The notes under the pieces were generated by a model. The model made no database searches and had not been told where the DNA came from. It was given only the letters and a program-made list of their open reading frames with translations. Both the position numbers and the translations under genes were made by a program. A DNA stretch of 64,000 nucleotides from Arachis hypogaea (taxonomy: Eukaryota; Streptophyta; Magnoliopsida; Fabales; Fabaceae), in assembly GCF_003086295.3 (NCBI RefSeq), contig NC_092038.1, forward strand, positions 129,607,518 through 129,671,517, read 5' to 3'. Below are positions 25,500 to 37,030 of the stretch, one piece after another. The stretch's first letter is position 1. Every line of letters starts with the position of its first letter.

Positions 25500-26270
25500 A
25501 CCTCTTCCCCTAGAAAGCCTCCGACATGCCAGGGATAGATCCCGATCTTATGTCTCACAAACTTTTAGTATACCCCGGATCGTGACCTGTTCAGCAAAGG
25601 AGACGAAAGCTCGGGCCTGAACGAGCCCAAGTGGTGGAAGAGCAAGAACAAGCCCTCCTAGAAGCCGGTTTCATTAAAGAGGTCAAGTATCCGGCATGGC
25701 TAGCAAATGTGGTGCTGGTCAAAAAGCAAAACGGTAAGTGGAGGATGTGCGTCGATTACATTGACCTGAATAAGGCGTGTCTCAAAGACCCATATCCACT
25801 ACCAAACATTGATACCTTAGTAGACTCTAGCTCGGAGTATCAGTACTTGTTGTTCATGGATGCATACTCGGAATACAACCAAATCCCGATGTACAAGCCG
25901 GATAAAGAAAAAACATCATTCATCACGCCTAGAGTAAACTATTGCTGCTGAAAAATGTTGGAGCCACATATCAAATACCGACGAACAAGGTGTTCGCTCC
26001 TCACCTTGGGAACTAATGGAAGTCTATGTAGATGACATGCTAGTAAAAATCAAGGATGAGGTCGACCTCTTGGCTGACCTCTCGCAAGTTTTCAGCACCA
26101 TAAGGATGCAGGGGATGAGGTTGAATCTCGCAAAGTGCACCTTCGCGATGGAGGTTGGAAAATTCCTGGGATTTATGCTAACACACGGGGGGATCAAAGC
26201 CAACCCCAACAAGTGCAAAGCAATCCTAGAAATGAAAAACTCGAATTGCTTAAGGGAGGTCCAGTAGTTG
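25500..26270 (+). pseudogene. Tat reverse transcriptase, MPFGL region deleted
   Basis: The RT domain starts after two in-frame stops near 25514 and 25583. KWRMCVDYIDLNKAC and the DPYPLPNIDTLVD block are present. The palm aspartates are in LLFMDAYSEYNQI and in YVDDMLVK at about 26024-26047. Between them, near 25950, a small deletion with a frame change removes the conserved motif that normally reads K-x-MPFGL. The gap runs from NYCC directly to KNVGATYQ in another frame. The LNLAKCTF thumb-side segment follows. The enzyme cannot be made intact. Confidence 0.85.
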
Positions 26271-26299
26271 AATGGCCGACTTGCAGCCCTCTCCAGGTT

Positions 26300-27135
26300 C
26301 TTGGCAGGATCAGCGTTAAGATCCCTACCACTCTTCTCTCTACTAAGAAAAGGATTCTAGTTCGAATGGACTCCTGAGTGCGAAGAAGCATTCCAAGAAT
26401 TCAAAAGATTTTTAAGCTAACCTCCCATTTTGACCTGACCTATAGTTGGGGAAGAACTTGTCTTGTATGTATCCGTAGCCGACAAATATGTGGCATCAGC
26501 TCTAATACTGGAAGACGAGGTCGGGCAGCATCCTGTATACTTCACCAGTAAGATTCTACAAGGCCCTGAATTAAGGTATCAAAAACTTGAGAAGTTTGTA
26601 TATGCCTTAATAGTAGCCTCTCGAAGGCTACGACCTTATTTTCAAGCCCACACAATAACAGTTCGAACGAACCAGCCCATGAAGCAAATCCTTCAAAAAA
26701 GGATATTGCGGGTAGAATGGTTCAATGAGCCATAGAGATCTCCGAGTTTGACTTAAAGTACGAAACTCGGACGGCAATTAAAGCCCAATGCCTCACCGAC
26801 TTCGTGGCAGAATATGCAAGAGATCAAGAGGAAGCCTCCACTACATGGGAGCTATACGTGGGTGGATCCTCCAACAAAGTCTGAAGCGGTGCAGGTATAA
26901 TATTAGTCAACCAAGAGGGAACTTAAGTAGAAGTCTCCCTCAAATTTGAATTTTCAGCTTTTAACAATCAGGTAGAATATGAAACCTTGATTGCAGGGTT
27001 AAAGCTGGCAGAAGAAGTCAGAGTGACCAAAGTAGTCGTGTTCAGTGACTCTCAGGTGGTGACCTCCCAAATAAACAAAGAATATCAGGCTAAAGACCCC
27101 AATATGAAGAGGTACTTAGACAAAAAAATTTAAGT
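26300..27135 (+). pseudogene. Tat RNase H plus archaeal-type RNase H, catalytic Asp lost
   Basis: The RT-linked RNase H (VADKYVASALILEDEVG, then VYFTSKILQGPELRYQKLEK) spans about 26460-26735 and ends at a stop. A second, archaeal-type RNase H runs from about 26845. Its opening strand reads ELYVGGSSNK, where family members have D-G-S; the catalytic Asp has become Gly. The Glu (VEYETL) and second Asp (VVFSDSQVV) remain. Stops occur after NKV, after EGT and near 27131. Two RNase H domains are a hallmark of the Tat lineage. Confidence 0.8.
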
Positions 27136-27274
27136 ACCTTAGGCGATTCGCAGAGACCGAGATCAAACATATAACTCGGGATCTCAATAGCAGAGCAGAC
27201 GCCCTCTCCAAGTTAGCTAGTACTAAACTGAAAATAATAGAAGCTTGATCCAAGAAACTCTCTAAGAACCCTCT

Positions 27275-28638
27275 GTGACAAAAACAGAGGGCAGACAAGA
27301 CATCTTTGAAGTATCTAGATTGGACCTCAGATGGATGAACCCACTAATCGAATACATAAAATTCAACATCTTACCTAAAGATGAAAAAGAGGCCAGGCAA
27401 ATTCGGAGGGAAGCACAGAACTACACTTTAGTGAAAAATATTCTCTATAAAAGAGGAATATCCACACCACTATTAAAGTGTGTTTCGACCTAAAGGACAA
27501 CGGAAGTACTGAAGGAAGTCCACAATGGTATATGTGGAAATCATCTCGAAGCGAGATCTTTGGCTAGGAAGGTTATACGAGCCAGGTTCTACTGGCCGAC
27601 TTTGCAGAAAGAGGCCACCGAGTACGTAAAGTAGTGTCAGCCATGACAAATGCATGCAAACTTCCACGTTGCTCTCCCTGAGGAGCTTATTAGCATAACT
27701 TCTCCATGGCATTTTGCAAAATGGGGATTGGACCTATTAGGACCCTTCCCCCAAGCGCTTGGATAAGTAAAATACCTAATAGTAGGAGTAGACTACTTCA
27801 CGAAGTGGATAGAAGCAGAACCATTAGCCATCATCACAGCCCAGAGAAGTCGGAAGTTCCTCTACAAGAACATTATCACAAGGTATGGGGTACCTCACTC
27901 CATCACACTGATAATGACACTCAGTTCACCGACTCTAGCTTCAGAAACCTGGTAGCCAGTATGCAGATCAAGCATCAGTTCACCTCGGTAGAGCACCCAC
28001 AAGCAAATGGAAAAACCGAGGTAGCCAACAAAGTTATACTGGCAGGGCTGAAGAAAAGGTTACAAGATGCAAAGGGAGCATGGGCTGAGGAACTCCCTCA
28101 AGTACTATGGGCATATCGGACTACACCTCAATCTGCTACAGGGAAAACACCCTTCCGACTTGCTTATGGCATAGAAGCCATGATACCAGTGGAAATCAAT
28201 GAGAAAAGTCCAAAGGTGAGCTTCTATGACAAGGTCGGCAACGTACAGGGGCACAAAGAAGAACTCGAGCTACTCCCCGAAGTACGGGAATAAGCCCAGA
28301 TAAGAGAAGCATCGCTGAAGCAAAAAATGACAAACAGATACAACAGAAAAGTCATTCGAAGAAATTTCACCATAGACGACTTGGTCTTAATCAGAAATGA
28401 CATTGGAGTCAACAAGTTTGGAGACGGAAAGCTTGCTGCTAACTGGAAAGGGACATATAAGATAAGTGAAGTCCTAGGAAAATGCTACTACAAGATGACT
28501 GACTTGAATGACACCGAATTACCTAGGTCATGGCATGCTTGTAATATGAAAAGTACTATAGCTAAAAGCGAACTCCACTCCTTGATGTACTCTTTTTTCC
28601 GACTTCATGATTTTTTTCCAAGAGAAGGATTTTCTTGA
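27275..28638 (+). pseudogene. Tat integrase, degenerate
   Basis: The N-terminal HHCC region is readable (VHNGICGNHLEARSLARKV) but one Cys codon of the C-x2-C pair is now a stop, around 27634-27645. The core keeps Asp in WGLDLLGPFPQ (about 27726), Asp in TDNDTQF in a shifted frame (about 27915), and Glu in ANGKTEVANK (about 28020), giving the DDE triad. The C-terminal domain runs through NRYNRKV and WKGTYKISEVLGKCYYKMTD to about 28560. No chromodomain is present, as expected for Tat. Several stops and shifts break it. Confidence 0.85.
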
Positions 28639-28639
28639 A

Positions 28640-29482
28640 GGGGGTTTTAACGAGGCATCAAAGTGAAGACTAAATGGCAATAATTTTTTCCTTAGTAGCA
28701 AAAAAGTACATTCATCAATAAATAAACATCTTTTTGTACATCTCTTTAAAAATCCCATTAGTAAATTGCTATTTTCTACGAAACGCGTCGACTTAAGCTC
28801 GACAAAACGTAAAAATCCCATGACCGACCTAAGGGGTTGTCAGGATGAAACGACGAGGTACAAGTAGGTGTAAAGAGGTTATAAAAGCAGGTCATGATAA
28901 CTCGGAAATATAACGACCAAACAAGTCGAAAAAAAGAGAAGAATTGAAATGCATCGCGAAAATAACCTAAGTTATGAACAATTCGAATAAGAAAATTTGA
29001 ATGAGTGAGGGATACCAAAAAGAGATAAAAGGAAAAACCATCAAAAGTAAGGGCTGAGGTTGTCTCGAGTCTTTGGAAAACCTAAGACAATTTATATAAA
29101 ACGCAGCCTGTCCAGATAAAAAGTTTTTCCAAAAAAAAAAACGATCGAAAGGGTTTTTCATGAAAAGCCTAACGAAGGAAAAATTATAGAAGGCATGCAC
29201 ATGCCTATTAATCTTAAAAACTCCTTATCCAAAAAACGGGCAGAAATTAAAGCATTTTTTTACGGCCATAAAAGGCCAGCAAGAGTCAAGAACAAACCAC
29301 CACAAGCAACAAAATAATAAAATTGTTCATAAAAGGGGCCCACAAGCCAGGCTCCAAGTAGCTTGAATCAATCAAGTTGAAGAAGGATGGGAATGACCAG
29401 CGGGAAGAGAGGTCAGATCTGCAGCAGAGGAAAACAGAGCAGCTACTTCAGTAGCAGGGGTTGGAATATCTGAAAGCGTCGG
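28640..29482. other. Retroelement spacer between integrase and antisense gene
   Basis: Non-coding in appearance, with short open frames only on the minus strand and no recognisable motif. It may hold the convergent 3' ends of the sense and antisense transcripts. Confidence 0.5.
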
Positions 29483-31299
29483 CTAAGACCCCTCTCGTCG
29501 ATCCTCACGAGGAGGGGACTCTGTTATCCTTTGTCCACGGGTCTTCAGATCGGAGTCCGTCTCAGGAGGAGGAGGATAGACAATGGCCCCATTCACTACA
29601 ATTTTGTCAGGGTCAAGAGGAGAAAGGTTTAGATCAGGAGCAATAACTCTGACCTGCTCCTTAAAAATCCTCCAAGCCTCCTCCGCACTCTCAGCCACTG
29701 AATCCTCCAGGTCCTGGTAGGCCTCCCAACCTCTTGCCAGCTCCCGTTTCAGATCGATGTTCTCCCCAAAGAGCCGGACATAGTTATGCTCCGCCTTCTC
29801 CTTAAGACCTTTTGCCATGGCACACTGGCCCATCAACCTCTTCTACCTCTCCTGAAGCCGGGTCCTCTCCTCCCTTAACTTGGCAACCTCCTCCTTAAGC
29901 CTCTTCTCTTCCTCTTGATAAAGGAAGATCCTCCCCTCCAACTCCTCAACCTTTTGGGTAGAACCCAAAGAGCTAAGAGGAGTCTTTTCCAAGATATCAA
30001 GGAGTTTTGTGCACACCCCAGCAGCCCAAACACTCCCCTGAACCATAATATTAAGATGGTTTCGAATGGAAATATCGTCCATATCAATTTGAGTATGGGA
30101 AAAGATGTGATTCCGAACAAATTTGGGATCATCAAAATTAGAACCTTCAGAAGAAGAGCCAGAAGTCTTGTGCTTTTCTTCTCGGGTTCAGGGGAAGATC
30201 GGGCCAGGGGGATGGGAGGAGGAAGAGAAGAAGCAGAAGAGGAGGACACTAAAATAGGACGAGAAGAGGTCCCGAAATCTCGAGGAGGATGAGGAGGAGG
30301 AGGAGGAGGAGGAGGAGAAGGAAGAGTGCCTGCGGCCCTCACGGCATCAACCTGAGCTCGAGACCTCCTCTTGGCATCCTGGACCTTCTGGTAGGAGGAG
30401 CTGGATCTTTTCTTCACCATCTCTGAAAAAGAGGGAAACAAAGAGTTAGTCTACAAATCGAAAGACTACAAGTCGGAAGTTTTCAAAATCATCAACAAAG
30501 CTACCTAATTGGGTCTGCACAAAATTCGGAGACCCTGAAAAAACTTTTTGGTATCCAAATAAGGGGCTCTCTCCAAAGCTTCTCGGAAGAACCCTACTAT
30601 CGCCTCCTCAACTTCATCCAAATCGTCAAGGCTATACTTTTCTACAGAAGAAGCCTTCAGCCAGTACAGAGGAAAGAAGGGGTTGGAGTCTTCATCAAGA
30701 AAAAAGGGATGGTGACCCTCTACTGCTAGGACTTCAAAAAACAAATTCTTTAAGTCGTGGAAAGACTCGTCAAACATAGAGAAAACTTTCCGACCTTGAA
30801 TAGCTCAGAAAGACACCCACTGTTGCTTATTATTTTGCCCACTAAAAGGTTTAGTCAGATGAAAAAGATAGAAAAATATCTTTAAGAAAGATGGGAAGTC
30901 TAGCTCTCGGCTTACGAGTTAGTAAATCCTCATAAACCCACAAGAGTTGGGATGGAGCTGCGTAGGGGCAACTCGGCAGTGATTCAAAACCTCCATTTCA
31001 AAATCAGAAAAGGGGAAAGAAATCCCCAAATGGGTAAAAAGACAATCATACATAAAGAGAAAATCGGGATCTGATTCAGAAGCCCTCCCAAAACAAACCC
31101 GGTCTTCTGGACTCGGGGCTACCAGCTCATACTTAGGCTCATCAACTTCATCACTACAAATCCTATGGTGGGTACGAAGGTCAGTGATATAATCAACATC
31201 AACTAAAGGACTCTCCTCTAGAACGGTATCATCCACCCATTGCGAAAGAGACTCGAGAGAAGACATCTTTTTCAGTAAAAAAGTAGGTAAAAAAGACAA
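29483..31299 (-). pseudogene. Antisense accessory gene of the Tat element (gypsy-associated, transposase_28-like)
   Basis: On the strand opposite gag-pol. A long frame reads MSSLESLSQWVDDTVLEE..., then HLGISFPFSDFEMEVLNHC and APTQLHPNSCGFMRIY, to 30505 with only two stops (near 30919 and 30800). The HLGI..P.S.FE..VL..C..AP.QL.PNSWG pattern is the domain listed in Pfam as a putative gypsy-type transposon protein. A likely intron (donor GTAGC at about 30503, acceptor TTTTCAG at about 30424) leads to MVKKRSSSSYQKVQDAKRR, a polyproline run, and a long Glu/Lys/Leu coiled coil ending about 29500. At least one frameshift lies near 30190. The function of this protein family is unknown. Confidence 0.75.
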
Positions 31300-31866
31300 C
31301 GAAACCTACAAAAAAAAAACGAAAGGAGATCAAAAACAGGGTCTCTAAAAGATCAAAACAAGCCCCTCAATAAAACAGAGTCACTAGACCTACAGACAGA
31401 CTCATAAACAGCCTATAAAACTCCTCTAAATGCACAAAATAAAGCATTAAGAAGAGGAGAAAGAAAAGCTAACCTTTGTTGGGAGAAGCAAAGAGAAGCA
31501 GAGGCAACGGCAATCGCAGCACTCCAAGAAGGAAGGCTAAAACACTTTCGCTTTGAAAAAGTGAGGATTGCAGGTGAAGTATCTCAGAAGACGAAAGAAG
31601 ATAAAGAAAAGAAAGGGAAAAGTATTTATAAACGCACCAGGGGCATAAGGGTAAAACAACGCGATCATTAAAAGGGCACGCCGTTACCAATATAACTGCT
31701 CCCACATGTAAATACGAAACTCCTAACGGACGCGACGTTTGATTAGACGTGACTGATTGGGAAATTTAAATCACGTCGGTTTCCATGACACTTCAGCTAC
31801 AAGCCCAAGTTCAAAATGCTCGAATCCAACTCCTAAGTCAAAGAGATCGGATTCGAGTAGGAGCAC

Positions 31867-32399
31867 TGTTCATACCATGGCCCAACACTAGGACCCAGGT
31901 ACAAATACACTTAAAGGCCCAATCCAAAGACTGGCCCTCACTCCCCATCGACCTCCTCTGATGAGGTCCGAATCGACACAGACTCCACTCTAAGGAAGTC
32001 GGGACCGAAAGTTAGCTGGCAGATAACACTTATTCAAATAAGTAACTGCCCTAAAATTTCGCAACCCACTTCCAAGAGCCATACCTCAACTTTCCTAAGA
32101 TAAAAGGACTGTTATCCACCTTAAAAGGTGGAACTACTCCAACGGTAGTTATTGGTTCACCACTATAAATACACTGACACCCCTCAGGTATCGCTAAGTT
32201 CCAATATACTTAAACCTGCTATAAACCCTTTGCTGACTTTGGCATCGGAGTGTTTTTGCAGGTACCACCCCCCATTCCTTCACACACACAAGTCGGACGG
32301 CAGCTCCCTGACGCAATCCAGGTCGAATATCTCCTCCTCAAGACATTTGGACCAACCTTACAAGGCCTGTCTATTAATCTCCGGTTATCCATCGTAACA
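31867..32399 (+). repeat. 3' LTR of the Tat element
   Basis: 533 bp, starting TGTTCATACC and ending CATCGTAACA. It aligns end to end with the 5' LTR. The segment just upstream is only weakly purine-rich (GAGTAGGAGCAC), so the polypurine tract is degenerate. Confidence 0.95.
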
Positions 32400-32641
32400 C
32401 TATGGATCCTGATAACTGTCGTTGTCATCCCCTAGTCTTGCTGAGGTGGCGAGGTGGCGATCTAGGCAATGATGTTGGTGCCCTTCCAACAGCGCGCTGC
32501 CACCAACGGAAATCTGCTCGTGGTACATCATCATTGCCTGTGACATTCCAGGGGTACGCGGTGTAGAGGATGATGATTGAGAAGTCTGAGGGTACCAGTA
32601 GACACCTCCCTTTACTCTGATCACGAGGCTGATTCACGACA
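32400..32641. other. Unassigned GC-richer fragment between the Tat element and the LTR-like block
   Basis: About 240 bp of balanced composition with an open minus-strand frame (VYWYPQTSQSSSSTPRTPGM) that I cannot assign. It is Ser/Thr/Pro-rich like the N-termini of some CACTA-encoded proteins, which would fit its place, but this is a guess. It could equally be internal sequence of the neighbouring LTR element. Confidence 0.3.
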
Positions 32642-35309
32642 TGTAAACTCTTGATAATTAGTAAATAATTAATTAATAAATTAATTATTATTAAAAAATT
32701 AGAAAATTAAATTTCATGGTTTAGGAAAATAGAAATAATTAAAATATAAATTTTAACACTAATTTTAAAGATTTTAACAAAAAATTGAACCGTCGAACCA
32801 AATCAGTTGAACTGGGCCCAAAACGTGCCCAAAACCAAACCCAACATCACATTAAGCCACTCCTCCCTCAAAGTGAAAGGAATCACTTTGAATGCAAGAG
32901 GGAAAGGGGAAGAACTTCCAAAACCTAATCTCACCTTCAATCTCATGTATCTTTTGATTTAGAGCTCCGATTAACAAGTTGTTAGCGGCCACGTATTTGT
33001 CTTAAAATTCTCTACAAAGTCCACTAACCAACTTGGTAAGAAATACAATTGTTCTCACCCAAACTTCTTCCTTCAGTTTTGAAATTCATGAGTTTTGAAA
33101 TTGAGAATCATGATATTTTGATATTTTTGGATCGAATTAGCTTGTGGGAATTATTTAGTGTTATTCTATTAGTCCGTGGGTAAGGTAAGAAGCTCTTAGC
33201 TCTTGGTAAATTTTTAATTTAGTAAACCTTATATTAAATTATGATGAAATTGTATATTGTTAGATTAAATGCTTGAGGTTTGAAGTGCTTTGTGGTTTAG
33301 GGAGGAATTGGCCAATGTATAATTTTAGTTTTTCGTAGATAATATATAATGTCATGTGAAAACATAGGCTAGATGACTATAGGATATATTGAAAATATGA
33401 GAGTATGTTAATGCTAGTAACTTTGATGAAAATGTGGAATTATATTGTGAATGAGTTGATGAATGATGATTTTTGTTGAGTTTGGTGTTTGATGATGGAA
33501 ATATTGAATGATGACTTTGTTTGGGTTTGATGGGAGTTCGTGTTGGAGTTAATTGAATCAATTGATTGGTCTTCTATGGATATGGTTATGGAATGATTGA
33601 AATTGATTACGTGTTAGTACTTAGTATGTTGATGGTTAGTAAATGATGAAAATGTTGAACTTGTTATGAGAATGTTGAGTAATATGTATGAAATTGAGGA
33701 ATTCTTGAATAGTTTGAGGTGGTTGTGTATTGATGAGAGAAATGGAAGTGTGTGGACATGTTGTGATTTGAATTAGTGTTGTTTGGGATTTAAAACATTT
33801 GGGGTTTTGAATGAAAAATTGTAAAGATAGAGGTTTGGAACTTTTTATGAAAACTTGATTTTTGACCAAATTTTGATGGGCTATAACTCAAATTTTGCAC
33901 TCCAAAACTTTTCTGAACTTGTCTTAAATAAAAATTTGGTCCGTGAAAATTATGCCATTTGAAGAACGGACCAAAAATAATTTTTAACAAAAAATTATGC
34001 TCGTTGAAAGTTTGGTGTGTAAAAATGGATTCTGCAACACTTAGCAGCTTTTTGATCATTCTGCAGAATTTAGCAGCTTTTTGGTGTGTACACATGCGAC
34101 GCGACCATTTGCTTCTGTCTAGGGGGCTCGTATATGCGAGATCATGCATGCATACCCTGGACCCCTATTTTTTGAAAAAATGCAATTTTTTGTGATTTTA
34201 ACTCAAATTCTAACTTCCAAATCTTTATAGTTACCTTCTAAAGTCCTTAATTTAGTTTCTAATAATAGGAAAAATGGTGAACCTAGAGAGGGAGGTAATT
34301 TAGTAGTGAAGGAAGATTTTGGAGTGATGGTTTATGATGAGAAGTGCGGAAATGTTAGAAATATATGAATGATGACAATGTTGAATGAATTTGAGATAAA
34401 ATAGGAGATACATTAAAGATGATAATGACAATGAATAATTTTGAATGAAGTAAAATACTATATGATGATGAGATTAAACTTGATTTGAAATTGTTTTGTG
34501 CGGATCGTGGTTATTTACTATCCACTAGATTTTATATAAAATTATTTTATGAGGATCGTGGTTATTTACCACCTATGTGTGTGTTGTTTTCCAATTGAAA
34601 ACGTCTGTGGGGATCGAGGTGGTTTACCGCTCGCAGATAGTAGGGATCAAGGTGGTTTACCACTCACCAGGTAAGGATCGTGGTACTGTACCGATCACCA
34701 GTTTTCAAGAGGACGGTGCCTAGGTTAGCTATCGGATATGTCGGGTTGGCTATATAACTAACAGATGAGACTCATCAATCATAGAACAGGCATGCATCAT
34801 ATACATATTTTTGTCTTGTTTGATTGTGTATTAATTGGGTTTGCCTACTTGATAATCTATGATTAACTACTATATGCTCTGTTTGCTGTAACTGAATTTT
34901 ACTTGTGATTTCTTTATATGCACTATATGTCTATGCAACTAAGAGACCTCTTGTCTGGCAGAGGAGTAACAAGGACAATTCCACTGAAATTGTGGAGGAT
35001 TAGGGGGAAAGGGTAATGTAAGGGATTTAATGTACCTACCTTGTTTATGATTTCAAATTATAATTCTAAGTATTAAACCTGAGTTTTGAGTTTTAGGATC
35101 ACCTCTAGCTTTTTCGAGACCTTATATATTATGTATGTGGACACCATTACCATGCTGAAAACCTCTGGTTCTCATTCTATATCTCTGTTGCTGTTTTCAG
35201 ATGCAGATCAAGATGTGCCTCGATGAGCGTCTGGAAGTTTTTATGGCAAGCAAAGTTGGGAAGTTATAATTAGGTTGTCTGTTATGTATTTTTTGTTCAT
35301 AGACTCTCA

Positions 35310-35376
<67 letters not shown>

Positions 35377-35734
35377 ACTAAGTGTTTTCTTTATGTATAA
35401 TGGGTTATTTTGGGATATATACTTATGCTTATACATGTATTTATACTCCGATCAACCTTAGATTCGCAGATTGCTTTTGGAGCTTGATATTCTGTATTTT
35501 GATACTCGACTCTTTGTATACACTCATGTCTTACCCTTATCTTTTCTCCGGTTTTACGTTTTCGAGTGTAATTCGCTTTTCTTTTCGCGGTTTTTGCTTA
35601 AACATTTCTTCAAGGCTCCTAGTTACAAATTTTTTCAACTATATCTACGTACATATTTTATTTTTAGAGGTCGTAATACCTCACCACCTCTGTTTTACGG
35701 CTTAAGCTTAAAGTTCTGTGTGGTAAGGTGTTAC
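32642..35734 (-). mobile_element. Putative solo LTR (or truncated element) of a Del/Tekay-type gypsy element
   Basis: No coding sequence over 3.1 kb. On the minus strand it begins GTAACACCTTACCACACAG with an ACGACCTC-containing leader, familiar from long LTRs of legume Del-type elements. The opposite end is TGTAAACTCTTG, so TG..CA-like termini are possible, though the last base at the 35734 end is mutated. Between 34500 and 34700 a GGATCG(T/A)GGT..TTTACC unit recurs five times. No matching second LTR or clear target duplication was found, so boundaries are approximate. Confidence 0.55.
35313..35372. repeat. (AT)n microsatellite inside the LTR-like block
   Basis: Thirty uninterrupted AT dinucleotides. 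Confidence 0.97.
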
Positions 35735-36275
35735 TTGATACCTCGATTTGTCGTCATTTTTGCAAAGAGGGAGGGGGAGAGAGATGGATTTTAAATAATC
35801 GATACAATATAATTTTAGAGATTTTAAGAATTTATAGATGAAATAAATTAAAAATTAATTTTTTAGATATATTATTCATTTCATAACTATTGATAATACA
35901 TTATTATTAATTTTATGACTATTATTCGTTCAATGCCAAAAAGACTTTTAATTTTAATTTTATCATTCAATTATATTTATACTTTTAATAATTTCGGCAG
36001 AATTTCATCTATGAATTAAAAGCTTCCTTCAAATATAATTTTCATTTTCATACACATTAAACAACGACTTTAACGAAAATTTGGCAGAATTTTTTCTTAA
36101 TTCATAGACCACAACAAAAAAAAATTATCAAATTTTCACATAGGAAATAATTGTAAATATGAATTAAAACAAGCACACATTCAAGCAAACATCAATTCCT
36201 AGCTATTATAGTGTGTAACCCTTTGTTATTCCGTAATTTTTCAACAAATAAAGGTTTCAAGGAGGTGTCATTAGA

Positions 36276-36441
36276 TGAGAATGGATCCTCTCAATTTTTG
36301 TTATCAATTGAGGGAGTAAAGTATCTTTCACCGTTAATTTTATAAGTAGGACCAAGAGAAAACATGAATAAGAGAGCATTGAATAATTAGAGATTACACT
36401 TACTCCCTCAATTTTTTTAACAATTGAGAGGATACATTTTT
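36276..36441. mobile_element. hAT-like MITE, 166 bp, 8-bp target duplication
   Basis: A palindromic element: ATCCTCTCAATTTTTGTTA near the left end is mirrored by AACAATTGAGAGGAT at the right. TCATTAGA occurs at 36268-36275 and again at 36442-36449. Eight-base duplications are the hAT hallmark. It lies in the right arm of the CACTA element. Confidence 0.7.
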
Positions 36442-36919
36442 TCATTAGACAGCCTTCTCCCATTTTTCATCCTAAAATTCCATCCTTAAAAAAGTAAATC
36501 CAGCATAAAAACATAAAAGATTTATTATATTTAGAGATAAAAAACTAATATAGAATTAAAAAAAATAAAATAAAATTTAAAAATAAATTTTAAATCATTT
36601 AGGAAAAAAACTAATATTTCAAACTAACTTACATTTTGCAACAAAAAACCAAATATAAAATTAATAAAATACATATAAAATTATATAAAAAGTAAAAAAA
36701 TAAAAAAATAAAAAGGTCTAAACTTGGTTGTTGAGTTGCGGTGGAGATGCAACGGCGGCGCTCATGGTGCGGTGGCATCATCAAGATTCTCCCACCTCTG
36801 CCATTAATAAAGTAGTGTTAGAATTTTCAAAACAAAAAATTGACAAATTGAAGAATGGAAAAAATTCACACTAACATGGAAGAGGAACCCGAGTCAGCGA
36901 CAGCGATGGCTGGAACCCA

Positions 36920-37030
36920 GCAGCGACGGTCACCCATGAGGCAGCAGCGACGACGATGGAACCTGAGACAGCGACGGCAACCCATGAGGTAGTAGTGACA
37001 ACGATGGAACCTAAGGTAGCAACGGCGATA
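36920..37030 (-). repeat. 48-bp minisatellite in the CACTA right arm
   Basis: A unit with CCCATGAGG(C/T)AG(C/T)AG starts at 36933 and 36981. On the minus strand it reads as a 16-residue repeat (GSIVV...SWVAVA) in a 115-codon open frame, 36871-37218. That frame is probably repeat-driven, not a gene. Confidence 0.7.

Larger units (their letters stand above)
22825..32399 (+). mobile_element. Ty3/gypsy LTR retrotransposon, Tat lineage, with antisense ORF
   Basis: A full-length 9,575-bp element: LTRs at 22825-23358 and 31867-32399, a primer-binding site after the 5' LTR, and gag-protease-RT-RNase H-archaeal-type RNase H-integrase in order. A further gene lies on the opposite strand between integrase and the 3' LTR. 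The dual RNase H and the extra antisense gene define the Tat/Retand branch. The flanks GTATG (22820-22824) and CTATG (32400-32404) fit a 5-bp duplication with one mismatch. The LTRs differ at about 40 of 534 positions by eye, so the insertion is old (a few million years at usual plant rates, an inference). Multiple stops, frameshifts and deletions make it non-autonomous. Confidence 0.95.

Noticed and set aside
22825..32399. Endogenous pararetrovirus or envelope-bearing element
   Set aside because: Domain order, LTRs, tRNA-Asp-type primer site and antisense gene are those of a Tat gypsy retrotransposon. No envelope or movement protein is seen.
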